A stretch of 33,061 nucleotides of DNA from positions 1 to 33,061 of the forward strand of contig CAMATN010000047.1 in the NCBI GenBank assembly GCA_945861155.1, written 5' to 3'. The position numbers and the translations under genes are program-made. This document shows, piece after piece, positions 1-6,912 of this stretch. The DNA is from Rhizobium sp. Q54 (lineage in GTDB: Bacteria > Pseudomonadota > Alphaproteobacteria > ATCC43930 > CGMCC-115725). Position 1 is the stretch's first letter; each line of letters starts with the position of its first letter. The notes beneath the pieces were generated by a model, which did no database searches, was not told the origin of the DNA, and was given only the letters and a program-made list of their open reading frames with translations.

Positions 1-78
1 GCCCATGCAACCTACGCTTACGTCGGCGGCGCGGAGCGCTGCCACCATCACGCCGGGCTTTGCCGCCCGTGATCAGCG

Positions 79-142
79 TGATCACGATCACCGGAATCGG
101 TGATCACCTTCAGCCGGAATGGCTGATCACCTTCACCGGAAT
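79..142. repeat. three degenerate tandem repeats of about 22 bp
   Basis: Three copies of a unit built on TGATCAC, then a variable five-base part, then CCGGAAT begin at 79, 101 and 124. Seen directly: the copies differ at a few bases and by a one-base insertion. Multiple short repeats near an end are typical of IS21-family elements, so this may be the remnant of such an element; that link is inference and no transposase is in the window. The stretch 1-363 otherwise holds no gene I can support, only this repeat and the promoter-like sequence at 285-290. Confidence 0.55.
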
Positions 143-284
143 GCGCACCGGGTTGCCGTACTTGAACAGGAACTAGCGCCCTAGCACAATAAGGACATCC
201 CCGCATTTGGACGACTTGCAGGTGCAAAGCTTTGCCCCTGCTTTTTGCCCTTAGTCAATTTTCCCTAACCCGTAAATACGATAG

Positions 285-290
285 TATAAT
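285..290 (+). promoter_or_regulatory. perfect -10 box (TATAAT) ahead of the small-gene operon
   Basis: TATAAT lies 73 bases upstream of the ATG at 364, in a locally AT-rich stretch (about 241-291) that stands out from the GC-rich surroundings. No good -35 hexamer is present at 16-18 bases; TTCCCT at 261-266 is the nearest candidate. It would drive the five short genes at 364-1448. A GGAGG ribosome site follows at 354-358. Confidence 0.45.
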
Positions 291-363
291 CGCAGACTCC
301 AGCGCTCCGCCCTGCGCTCCGGCGCCCGAATGGTCGGGCACCGGTAGCGGGACGGAGGAAAGC

Positions 364-522
364 ATGGACGATCTTTCCGCTGCCGAGCTTCGGCAGCGCC
401 AATTCAACGAGCTACGCGAGAACGGCAAAAAACCAGCGCGGGACGTTCCGCTCGGTGAGCTATGGGCCTCCGTCGAGCACCGCTCCATGGCCGAGATCAT
501 TGCCGCGGAGGGCCAGCCATGA
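364..522 (+). CDS. small protein of unknown function (52 aa)
   Basis: I do not recognise a family. The start is set by GGAGG at 354-358, six bases before the ATG. The product is short, charged and predicted helical (a run beginning SAAELRQRQFNELREN), with no cysteines and no signal peptide. Its stop overlaps the next start in an ATGA (519-522), so translation is probably coupled. As first gene of a five-gene set ending at a terminator, it is likely an island or prophage accessory gene. The frame is open further upstream to 232, but that extension has no ribosome site and is rejected. Confidence 0.55.
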   Translation: MDDLSAAELRQRQFNELRENGKKPARDVPLGELWASVEHRSMAEIIAAEGQP

Positions 523-761
523 GCCCGGAGATGCGGCGCACGAAACTCGCCAAGCTCATCGAAATTGAGGGGTTCGAGGATGAGAACGCGCTGTTCGCGG
601 CGGCAATAGCCGACACCGTATGCCCGGCGATCTGCTGCAATTCGGACAATCCGGACTGCGACTACACGGCCGAGATGGAGCCGGATCAGGATCGCGGCTG
701 GTGCGAAGTGTGCAAGCGCGGGACCTTGGTCTCGGGCCTCGTGCTCGGAGGGCTCATCTGA
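519..761 (+). CDS. small cysteine-rich protein, likely zinc-binding (80 aa)
   Basis: The second half carries a cluster CPAICC, then a cysteine about seven residues on, an acidic stretch (EMEPDQDRGW) and CEVC, a layout that looks like a zinc ribbon or treble-clef knuckle. The N-terminal half is a short basic-to-acidic helical region. Similar small proteins with a CDYT...EPDQ...GWCE pattern are, from memory, common next to DUF3768 genes on alphaproteobacterial islands and plasmids; function unknown. The start overlaps the previous stop (ATGA at 519) and the stop overlaps the next start (TGATG at 759-763), so it is tightly coupled within the operon. Confidence 0.65.
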   Translation: MSPEMRRTKLAKLIEIEGFEDENALFAAAIADTVCPAICCNSDNPDCDYTAEMEPDQDRGWCEVCKRGTLVSGLVLGGLI

Positions 762-937
762 TGGACGCCGAACATGACGACGCCGAGCTCCGGTTCCTCA
801 ACTATTACCGGTGCGATCGATGCGAGCACGAATGGACGGATGAGTGGTCGTGCATGTGCGACGACGACTGTCCGGAGTGCGGCGCGCGGCACATGTCGCC
901 GTATAAGAGCGACGATCTCGGCGAGGATGCGCCGTGA
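761..937 (+). CDS. small zinc-ribbon-like protein (58 aa)
   Basis: The product contains CDRC early, then CMC within a short tryptophan-rich acidic stretch, then CPEC: at least three cysteine pairs in 58 residues, fitting a zinc ribbon of the kind found in phage and plasmid accessory proteins. The start ATG at 761 overlaps the preceding TGA, which decides it over the longer open frame that starts at 620 inside the previous gene. The stop overlaps the next start as GTGA (934-937). The binding partner and role are unknown; nucleic-acid or protein binding are both possible. Confidence 0.65.
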   Translation: MDAEHDDAELRFLNYYRCDRCEHEWTDEWSCMCDDDCPECGARHMSPYKSDDLGEDAP

Positions 938-1257
938 GCGCCGCGAAGATCCGAGAGCTCAACGACGCATTTTGTACCGCGATGACCGGCGGGCGCGTGC
1001 TGATGACCGCCGGCGTCGATGCCCTTCCCTCGGACGTGAAGTCAATGGTGATCCAGCGTGTCGCGACGTTCTCGGATTTCAATGCCGACAACGATCCGCA
1101 CGCGGAGCACGACTTTGGCAGCTTCGAGCTCGCCGGCCGTAAGTTCTTTTTCAAGCTCGATTATTACGATTCCGCGATGGAGTTCGGCTCGGAGGACCCG
1201 ACTGACCCGGCGAAAACGACCCGCGTGCTGACCATTATGCTCGCGGAGGAGTACTAG
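934..1257 (+). CDS. DUF3768 family protein (107 aa)
   Basis: Recognised as DUF3768 from its order of features: an N-terminal KIRELNDAF, then GGRVLMTAGVDALP, then FSDFNADNDPHAEHDFG, an aromatic strand KFFFKLDYYD, and the end motif TRVLTIMLAEEY. The length of 107 residues fits the family, which is common on alphaproteobacterial plasmids, ICEs and prophage-like islands. No biochemical role is established to my knowledge. The GTG start at 934 overlaps the previous stop. No signal peptide or membrane segment is present. Confidence 0.85.
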   Translation: MSAAKIRELNDAFCTAMTGGRVLMTAGVDALPSDVKSMVIQRVATFSDFNADNDPHAEHDFGSFELAGRKFFFKLDYYDSAMEFGSEDPTDPAKTTRVLTIMLAEEY

Positions 1258-1259
1258 CC

Positions 1260-1448
1260 GTGAGCGTCGCGTATTTCCTGCGCGGCGCCGGGGGAAGCTG
1301 GGGCGTCATACGCATCTACGGTCGCGCCGGCGAGGAAGTTGTCGACGCCGGGCTGACGTATGATGAAGCGGTCGCCCTTTACGAGCAGAAGCTCGATGAG
1401 CTGCGCTGCTCTCCCCCACCGCCAGTCCAGGGTGAGCTGAAATTGTAA
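1260..1448 (+). CDS. small protein of unknown function (62 aa)
   Basis: Last gene of the short-gene operon: a GTG start two bases after the DUF3768 stop and a terminator 12 bases after its own stop. The product has a glycine-rich N-terminal beta-like part (FLRGAGGSWGVIRIYGR) and a helical acidic part, then a proline run. No family recognised. Close spacing and codon use like its neighbours support it as real. Confidence 0.5.
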   Translation: MSVAYFLRGAGGSWGVIRIYGRAGEEVVDAGLTYDEAVALYEQKLDELRCSPPPPVQGELKL

Positions 1449-1460
1449 GCACTGCGCACC

Positions 1461-1481
1461 CCCGCCTCCGGCGGGATTTTT
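1461..1481 (+). terminator. Rho-independent terminator of the small-gene operon
   Basis: Perfect six-base stem CCCGCC / GGCGGG (1461-1466 with 1470-1475) with a three-base loop, followed by ATTTTT to 1481. It ends transcription from the operon at 364-1448 just before the convergent gene at 1494. Confidence 0.8.
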
Positions 1482-1493
1482 CATGCGCGCCGC

Positions 1494-1835
1494 TTACGGC
1501 GTCCGGTGATGCGGAGCAGGAATTCGCCGCGTCGGCTCGTCCTCGCGCAGGCGGAAGCTGCCCTCGTAGGTTTCGACGCGGTACCCGAGGCACCAGCGCA
1601 CGACGAAGGCATTCGCGAGCGCGGTGTCGAGAAAAAAGATCGCGAGCGCGTCGTTAACGACGCCGCGCAAGCCCGCGGGCGTCATGGCCCAATTGCCGGC
1701 GCCGCAATTTGCATCGAGCCAGGCGGCCATGTCGTCGAGTTGGCGGCCGAACCCTTCGGGCGGAACGGCGATGCGGATGCGAGCCGGAAATCGGCGCTCG
1801 GCTTCGGTGATCATAAGGCGGGAGCTTGCGGCCAT
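1494..1835 (-). CDS. conserved hypothetical island protein under a predicted SOS box (113 aa)
   Basis: No named domain. The product opens with MAASSRLMITEAERRF, has a basic PARIRIAVPPEGFG segment, a region with WLDANCGAGNW and a hydrophobic helical part (VNDALAIFFLDTALANAFVVRW), and a charged tail. I recall similar proteins beside tRNA-integrated islands in this class, without a function. The start at 1835 is preferred over longer frames because AGGGA (minus strand) lies a few bases upstream. The gene converges on the short-gene operon and lies between it and tRNA-Lys. The LexA-type box at 1841-1855 suggests DNA-damage induction (inference). Confidence 0.65.
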   Translation of the reverse strand: MAASSRLMITEAERRFPARIRIAVPPEGFGRQLDDMAAWLDANCGAGNWAMTPAGLRGVVNDALAIFFLDTALANAFVVRWCLGYRVETYEGSFRLREDEPTRRIPAPHHRTP

Positions 1836-1840
1836 GACAC

Positions 1841-1855
1841 GTTCCCTGTTTGTTC
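1841..1855 (-). promoter_or_regulatory. LexA (SOS) box, GTTC-N7-GTTC
   Basis: GTTC at 1841-1844 and GTTC at 1852-1855 with seven bases between match the alphaproteobacterial LexA site (known direct repeat GTTC-N7-GTTC) exactly. The box ends six bases upstream of the ATG at 1835 and overlaps its ribosome site, so bound LexA would block transcription of the small gene. Binding is predicted, not shown. Confidence 0.6.
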
Positions 1856-2018
1856 GGAACGTGAGTTTCCGTCGCCTCCGCCAAGGAGTCCAGCGGGGTT
1901 TTTGCGGGAAGGAACACCTCCTCGGGCTGGTACCCCGTTTGGTACCCGGAACCGCCAACCTGCCACGCATTCGGCAGCGTCACTGCCCTAATTTTCTATC
2001 CTAACCCTTTGAAAAGAA

Positions 2019-2094
<76 letters not shown>

Positions 2095-2161
2095 CACCGA
2101 GGGTGGCGCGGTCTATAACAAAGCCCTGGCGGCTTGTCGATAGATCTTCCCCGGCGCAGCG

Positions 2162-2647
2162 TCAGCGCGGCGGCAGGGCTTCGGCTGGCGGCGCGGCCGC
2201 GGGTCGCGCGAGGGGGATTGGCGCGGCGGCGCGGCGGGGCGACCAGGTAAAAATCGACGACATCGCGTAATTCCACACGACAGACACCGCGGCGCCGGCG
2301 AGCCCGGCCAGCCACCAGGAGTGGTGGCCGCCGATCAGATAGGAGGCGACGCCGACATTGGCCGCGGCGCCCACGCCGCACACCGCGTAAAACGAAATCA
2401 GCCCGGTCCACAGCCGCCGGCCGCGCAACCGGCGGTCGCGATAGGTGAACAGATTGTTGAGGAAAAAATTGCCGCTCATCGCGACCACAGTCGCAACCGC
2501 CTGGGCCAGCGTAAAAGCGAGGAACAGCACGTGCGTCCCGAACCACAGCGTCAACAGATGGGTGCCGACGCCGAGCGCGCCGATGATCGAAAACAGCAGA
2601 AAGCGGACCGGGACCGCGGGCCCGACCAGCTTTTCCAGCAGCAGCAT
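2162..2647 (-). CDS. GtrA-family membrane protein (polyprenol-linked sugar flippase type)
   Basis: GtrA-family proteins are small inner-membrane proteins thought to flip polyprenyl-phosphate-linked sugars. The 161 residues show four hydrophobic segments (about 15-35, 40-62, 80-105, 110-132), the family motif GNFFLNNLFTYRDRR between segments two and three, and the C-terminal SSIFTW; an Ala/Pro-rich basic tail follows. It lies directly behind the glycosyltransferase and in the same frame: the transferase ends in TGA at 2657-2659 and only three codons separate it from this ATG. In many relatives, as I recall, the two form one polypeptide, so this may be the C-terminal half of a split gene. There is no clear ribosome site ahead of the ATG, so reinitiation or readthrough may be needed. 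Confidence 0.85.
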   Translation of the reverse strand: MLLLEKLVGPAVPVRFLLFSIIGALGVGTHLLTLWFGTHVLFLAFTLAQAVATVVAMSGNFFLNNLFTYRDRRLRGRRLWTGLISFYAVCGVGAAANVGVASYLIGGHHSWWLAGLAGAAVSVVWNYAMSSIFTWSPRRAAAPIPLARPAAAPPAEALPPR

Positions 2648-2656
2648 CAGATATTC

Positions 2657-3436
2657 TCAGGCCACCATTGCGTCGAGCTTGCTCTCGCCGTGCAGGCGCT
2701 GGCGGAAGGTCAGCGGCACTTCGGCGAAGGCGAGGGGGCGGGGCGAGGAGGCAAACAGGTCGAGCAGGATCTTGAACCCCTGGCCCGACAGCGCGCGCAT
2801 CGTCTCGCCAAAGGCGTCGCGCTTGATCAGGAAAAAGCCGCTCATCGGGTCGGTCAACTCGGCCTTGACGACAAGCCGCCCGAGCCGGCTCGCGATATCG
2901 CTGATCATGACTCGCGAGCGCTGCCATTCGCCGACGCTGCCCTGTCCGACATGGCGGCTGGCGATCACGATATCGAGACGCTCGGCCTTGATCTTGGCGA
3001 GCATCATCGGGAGCAGGGTCTCGTCGTGCTGCAAATCGCCGTCCATCACCGCGGCATAGGGCGCCGTGCTGGCGAGGATGCCCTCGATGCAGGCCGACGA
3101 CAGGCCGCGCCGTCCCAGCCGGTGCAGAACCCGGATGTTGGGTTGCCTTCGGGCCAGCGCGCGGACGACATCGGCGGTCCCGTCGGGCGAATCGTCATCG
3201 ACGAAGATCGCCTCCCAGGCTATCCCGGCCAGCGCCCGGTTGAGGCGCTGAACGAGGATCGGAACGTTGTCGCGCTCGTTGAGAGTCGGGATGACGATAG
3301 CGAGCTCGGGGGCGAGCTCGGGCGCGGCGCTCGATGCCGGGAGCGAGCGCTCGCTCGCGACACCCAAACCGGGGCTGCCGACCGCGGGGCGCGTCGATGC
3401 CGGGGCTTCCGCCGGCCGTAACTCCGCAACGCTCAT
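2657..3436 (-). CDS. polyprenol-phosphate mannosyl/glucosyltransferase (GT2, DPM1-like)
   Basis: Transfers a sugar from a nucleotide sugar to a polyprenyl phosphate at the cytoplasmic face of the membrane, supplying a lipid-linked donor. The GT-A fold is clear: IVIPTLNE at about 47-54, DDDSPDGT at 80-87, DGDLQHDE at 132-139 (metal/nucleotide-sugar binding), then the DPM1-type SRHV and LTDPMSGFF motifs and a terminal HGESKLD. The first 40 residues are an Ala/Pro-rich leader, so the true start may be internal. The protein stops at the usual junction with a GtrA domain, after GESKLDAMVA, and the GtrA frame resumes three codons later in the same frame. Sugar specificity (mannose or glucose) cannot be told. 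Confidence 0.88.
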   Translation of the reverse strand: MSVAELRPAEAPASTRPAVGSPGLGVASERSLPASSAAPELAPELAIVIPTLNERDNVPILVQRLNRALAGIAWEAIFVDDDSPDGTADVVRALARRQPNIRVLHRLGRRGLSSACIEGILASTAPYAAVMDGDLQHDETLLPMMLAKIKAERLDIVIASRHVGQGSVGEWQRSRVMISDIASRLGRLVVKAELTDPMSGFFLIKRDAFGETMRALSGQGFKILLDLFASSPRPLAFAEVPLTFRQRLHGESKLDAMVA

Positions 3437-3581
3437 GTCGTCCGTCCGGCTGCGAGATGGGATAATCCCACATCGATCCGCCCCAGGCTATGCGCAAAAG
3501 GTTTCCGACTCCTTTACGGCGCCAACCGGATGCCACGGGGAGCCCGACGCCCGCGCGGCGAGGGACGCAGCGGCGCCTATC

Positions 3582-4352
3582 TTACTCGTGCTCCGCCAGC
3601 AACTCGGCGATCGAGAGCGGCTTCAGGTACATATTCTCGAAATCGGCGAGCGCGGAGAGTTCTTCGACATTGTCGATGACCACCTGCTGATCCTTGATCC
3701 GCACGAGGCCATCGTCGCGCAACTGGTGCAACACACGGTTGACGTAGGGGATGCTCAGGCCAAGCGCGTCGCTGATCGTCTCCTGGGTCAGCGGCAAGCG
3801 AAAGGATCGCTCGTCGGCCAGCCCGATCAGCTGCAACCGCGTCAGCAATTCCATCAGGAAATGGGCCACCCGTTCGAGCGCCGACCGCCTGCCGAGCGCG
3901 ACCAGATGCTCGGCATAGATCGCGGTCTCGCACGAGAACGACCAGAACAGCTTGGCCGCCACGCGCGGGTGGGTGTCGAACAGGCGAATCAGCCGGCCCA
4001 CCGGCACCGGCGCGACGACCGACTTGGTGAGAGTCTTTATCGAATAAAGGGCGTTCTCGAAAAAGCAGCTGCGAACCCCGGCGAAATCTCCCGGGAGCAA
4101 CAGGTTGATGATTTGGCGCTGCCCATCGCGCAGGATTCGGTAGCGGATCGCGATCCCCTCGGTGAGGATGAACACCGTCGTGCAGCGGCGGCCTTCGCTG
4201 ATGATCTCCTGGCCGCGTCGAACGCTGCGGTTGGGCGACTGCAAATCGCGCAGCACGGCGGCCTCGTCCGCCGTCAACAGCAGGGAGGCGAGCGGGCGGT
4301 CAACAGAGGCTGGGCCCCGACGCCCGCTCGCGGCGGATGATCTGGAGCGCAT
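3582..4352 (-). CDS. Crp/Fnr-family transcriptional regulator
   Basis: 256 residues: a cyclic-nucleotide-binding-type beta barrel at about 40-150 (GQEIISEGRRCTTVFILTEG, GDFAG), a dimerisation helix, and a C-terminal winged helix with TQETISDALGLSIPYVNRVL and a following L..DGLV that mark the Crp/Fnr HTH. The N-terminal cysteine set needed for an Fnr Fe-S cluster is absent, so direct oxygen sensing in the Fnr way is unlikely; the effector is unknown. An AGGGAG site sits just before the ATG at 4352. It is divergent from the porin gene at 4716, and a large palindrome lies between them, so autoregulation and control of the porin are plausible (inference). Confidence 0.9.
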   Translation of the reverse strand: MRSRSSAASGRRGPASVDRPLASLLLTADEAAVLRDLQSPNRSVRRGQEIISEGRRCTTVFILTEGIAIRYRILRDGQRQIINLLLPGDFAGVRSCFFENALYSIKTLTKSVVAPVPVGRLIRLFDTHPRVAAKLFWSFSCETAIYAEHLVALGRRSALERVAHFLMELLTRLQLIGLADERSFRLPLTQETISDALGLSIPYVNRVLHQLRDDGLVRIKDQQVVIDNVEELSALADFENMYLKPLSIAELLAEHE

Positions 4353-4518
4353 TTGTCTGCTCCCTGTTCTGCTCGTTCAGCCGGCGTTTGTTCCCGCGCG
4401 TCCGCGCAGGTCGCCTTGTCGTCCTTGCAATAAGATAGTCCGCCGACGGATCGATCCAAACCTATTCTTCCGGTTGATAAATATCCGATCGTCGACAGGC
4501 AGCCGAATGCGTTGCCGA

Positions 4519-4586
4519 ATTGCTATGAATGAACGGTTTAGACAGTGATGCGCAATTAACTGTCTAAAACGTTATTATATAGCAAT
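4519..4586. promoter_or_regulatory. large symmetric nested palindrome, candidate operator
   Basis: Two perfect inverted repeats share one centre. The inner arms TTTAGACAGT (4537-4546) and ACTGTCTAAA (4559-4568) flank a 12-base spacer; the outer arms ATTGCTAT (4519-4526) and ATAGCAAT (4579-4586) lie exactly 10 bases outside each inner arm, and AACG in the gaps matches too. Each half is 28 bases with 23 of 28 positions matching its mirror. The AT-rich TTATTATAT at 4572-4580 could hold a -10 for the porin. The 363-base gap 4353-4715 holds no gene; this palindrome and a GGAGG-type ribosome site near 4699-4704 are what I see in it. The binding protein is unknown; the adjacent Crp/Fnr regulator is the obvious candidate. 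Confidence 0.7.
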
Positions 4587-4715
4587 GTTTTTGCACAAGG
4601 ACGGGCTCGCGCGGAGGGAAGAACATGCGCCCCAGGCCTAACCAAAAGGTTGGGTCGGCAGCCGGGCTCAGCGCTAGTCCGGCACCGGCATGAGTCTCAG
4701 GAGGGGGAGAGAACA

Positions 4716-6320
4716 ATGTTCAAGCGGCGGGATCCCGCCACGGCGGCGGCAATTGCGTTCGTGCTGTCTGCGCCGTTGGCGTTCGGACCGAATCCGGCGA
4801 AGGCTGACGAAGTGTCGGATCTCCGCGTCAACCAGGAGCTTCTCCAGCGCCGCCTTGACCAGCTGGCGCAGGCTCCCGTGCCGGGCAATCTGTTTGGGCT
4901 CGGCGGCGCGCCGGGGCCGCGGACGGTGCAGATGATGGGCGGCAGCTTCCCGCGCTCGTTCCTGGTCCCGGGCACCGATACCTCGATCCGGGTCGGCGGC
5001 GAGGTCCGGGCAAACGCGATTTATTATATCACCGGCGGCAATCCCAACGCGATCAGCACCAACGCGGGCCAGACCGGACAGCTGAACAACATCCCGCTCG
5101 CGGGCGCCGCGGCGTCAAAGGGCCACAGCATCTTCTACCTGACGGGGCAGCAGTCGAAGCTCAATTTCGAGACCCGCACCCCGACCGCCTGGGGCGAGGC
5201 GCGCACCTTCATCGAGTTCGACTGGGCCGGCGACCCGGCGACCAGCCAACGGGTGCATGCGATTTCGAGCAACCTCAGTGATCGCCTGCGATTCGCTTAC
5301 GGTACCCTCGGCGGGATATTGTTCGGCCAGGCGAACTCGAATTTCGGTGACGCCGACGCCAGCGTGGAAACGATCTCGTTCAGCGGCATGGTTGGCGATC
5401 CGGGTCCGGCGCGTCTCCCGCAGCTCCGCTACACGATGCCGCTGGCCGGCTGGGGCTTCCCCGGGGCTCTGTCGGTCTCGGCCGAAGTTCCCGAAACCGA
5501 GATATGGGCGCCCGGCGCCGGGCTGTTCGGCGCCTGGACCGCGCCGGGGGGCTCGACACCGGTGTTCGGCGCCACCGCCGCGGGGACCGCGGTCATCGGC
5601 GGGGTCACGGTGGCGACACCGGCCAGCGCCGGCGTCGCGACCAACCCGCTCAAGACCCCGGCGCCCGACCTGAACGCGGCATGGTATATTCCGCAACCCT
5701 GGGGGCATGTCGATTTCGGCCTGATGGTACGGCCGATGTTGCAAGTCAAGGACGGGACGTTCATCGACCGGAGCTTCACCGGGTTCGGGGCGCAATTCAG
5801 CGGCGACGTCAAGCCGCGCTGGCTCGGCTGGGACCGGGACTTCATTACCTGGCACGTCACCGCCGGCGAGGGGATTGGTCGCGGCCTCCAGTCGGGCAGC
5901 GGCAATTCGATGGTCGGCCTGGTCAGCAACATGGCCATCTCGCCATCGACCGCGGTTAGCGCGGCGAACACGATCATCAAGCCGGTGCGGGCCTATGGCG
6001 GCAATGTCGGATACCGCCATTACTGGGCGCCGAACCTGCGCTCGAACATCGGCCTGGGGTTCTTTCACCAAGACGTCAACACGCTGAGGGGCGCGGTTTG
6101 CTCGGGCGGCTCGTCGGCGGCGCAGGTCGCGGCGAGAAACGCGGGCACCGCCGGGTGCGGGCTCGCCAAGGAGCTGATCAACGCGGCGGTTAACGTGATC
6201 TGGAACCCGATCCCGTTCGTCGATTTCGGTGTCGAGTACATGTGGGGCCATCGCGTGACGGTCAGCAACGCGCAAGCTGACGAGAATGTCGTGCTCGGCC
6301 GCATGCGCGTCCAGTTCTGA
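4716..6320 (+). CDS. DcaP-like outer-membrane porin
   Basis: 534 residues. A Sec signal peptide (basic MFKRR, hydrophobic stretch, Ala-x-Ala cleavage at about 30) is followed by a short coiled coil (31-52: heptads of V/L as in DLRVNQELLQRRLDQL), then the typical DcaP opening PGTDTSIRVGGEVRANAIYY, alternating amphipathic strands, and a C-terminal FGVEYMWGHR...MRVQF ending in phenylalanine, as outer-membrane barrels need for BAM insertion. DcaP porins are trimers that take up dicarboxylates or other small acids. The start is set by AGGAGG at 4699-4704. It stands alone, divergent from the Crp/Fnr gene, with a strong hairpin after it. The low-complexity loop at about 270-320 (Gly/Ala/Thr) is probably surface exposed. 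Confidence 0.85.
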   Translation: MFKRRDPATAAAIAFVLSAPLAFGPNPAKADEVSDLRVNQELLQRRLDQLAQAPVPGNLFGLGGAPGPRTVQMMGGSFPRSFLVPGTDTSIRVGGEVRANAIYYITGGNPNAISTNAGQTGQLNNIPLAGAAASKGHSIFYLTGQQSKLNFETRTPTAWGEARTFIEFDWAGDPATSQRVHAISSNLSDRLRFAYGTLGGILFGQANSNFGDADASVETISFSGMVGDPGPARLPQLRYTMPLAGWGFPGALSVSAEVPETEIWAPGAGLFGAWTAPGGSTPVFGATAAGTAVIGGVTVATPASAGVATNPLKTPAPDLNAAWYIPQPWGHVDFGLMVRPMLQVKDGTFIDRSFTGFGAQFSGDVKPRWLGWDRDFITWHVTAGEGIGRGLQSGSGNSMVGLVSNMAISPSTAVSAANTIIKPVRAYGGNVGYRHYWAPNLRSNIGLGFFHQDVNTLRGAVCSGGSSAAQVAARNAGTAGCGLAKELINAAVNVIWNPIPFVDFGVEYMWGHRVTVSNAQADENVVLGRMRVQF

Positions 6321-6342
6321 GGCGCACCCGCGACACAGAACC

Positions 6343-6376
6343 AGAACACCCGCCAGCGCGAGCCGGCGGGTGTTCT
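6343..6376 (+). terminator. strong hairpin after the porin gene
   Basis: Perfect 12-base stem AGAACACCCGCC / GGCGGGTGTTCT (6343-6354 with 6365-6376) with a 10-base loop, 23 bases after the porin stop. There is no long T tract, so it may act as a transcript-stabilising or Rho-assisted terminator. Confidence 0.65.
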
Positions 6377-6411
6377 ATCTGCGGAGTTGGGGTCACAGCG
6401 GGGACTGCCCG

Positions 6412-6912
6412 ATGATTGAGCTTATCCGTGAGCTGCCCGACAACGTCGTGGGCATCGTCGCGCGCGGCAGGGTCACCAACGAAGAATGCGACACCGTCCT
6501 GCGCCCGGCGATGGAGCGCTCGCTCAAAAGGCATCGCAAGATCCGGCTTTATTACGAGGTCGGTTCCCGGTTTCCGGGGGCCGGATGGGGTGATCTCGAC
6601 GTCGCCATCGACCACCTGCCGCAATGGGAGCGGATCGCGGTGGTAACCGATACCGGTTGGGTTCGGCATACCGTCAACGCGCTGCGCTTCCTGCTCGCCA
6701 GCGAGGTGCGGGTCTTTACGACGCTGGAGGCCGAGGAGGGGCGGGCCTGGATCGCCTCGGCCGCGGATGATTCGCCCGGAGCCGAAGCGGTCGCCACGCC
6801 TACTCTGCGGGCTCGAGCGCCGCGGCGTTCTCGTCCCGCATCGCCGCCTCGATCGCGGCGGCCTTCTTTTCAACGAGCTCAACGAGATGATCGACGATAT
6901 CGGCATCCTTGA
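6412..6912 (+). CDS. SpoIIAA-like (STAS-related) protein with long C-terminal extension
   Basis: The first 120 residues fit the SpoIIAA-like family: a strand-rich start ([18 protein letters not shown]), a helix with [24 protein letters not shown], then [15 protein letters not shown] and an end near EAEEGRAWI. Members are cytosolic and of uncertain role. Usual length is about 120-130 residues, but here the frame stays open for some 45 more basic, low-complexity residues ([12 protein letters not shown] and onward) that run antisense through the last 113 bases of ispG. That tail is probably the result of a lost stop codon rather than a domain. No convincing ribosome site precedes the ATG at 6412. 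Confidence 0.75.
   Translation: MIELIRELPDNVVGIVARGRVTNEECDTVLRPAMERSLKRHRKIRLYYEVGSRFPGAGWGDLDVAIDHLPQWERIAVVTDTGWVRHTVNALRFLLASEVRVFTTLEAEEGRAWIASAADDSPGAEAVATPTLRARAPRRSRPASPPRSRRPSFQRAQRDDRRYRHP

Noticed and set aside
1929-1946. GGTACC-CCGTTT-GGTACC motif near tRNA-Lys as an integrase core or attachment site
   Set aside because: It is not part of the tRNA 3' end and has no second copy in the window; GGTACC is itself a palindrome, so the pairing is not strong evidence.
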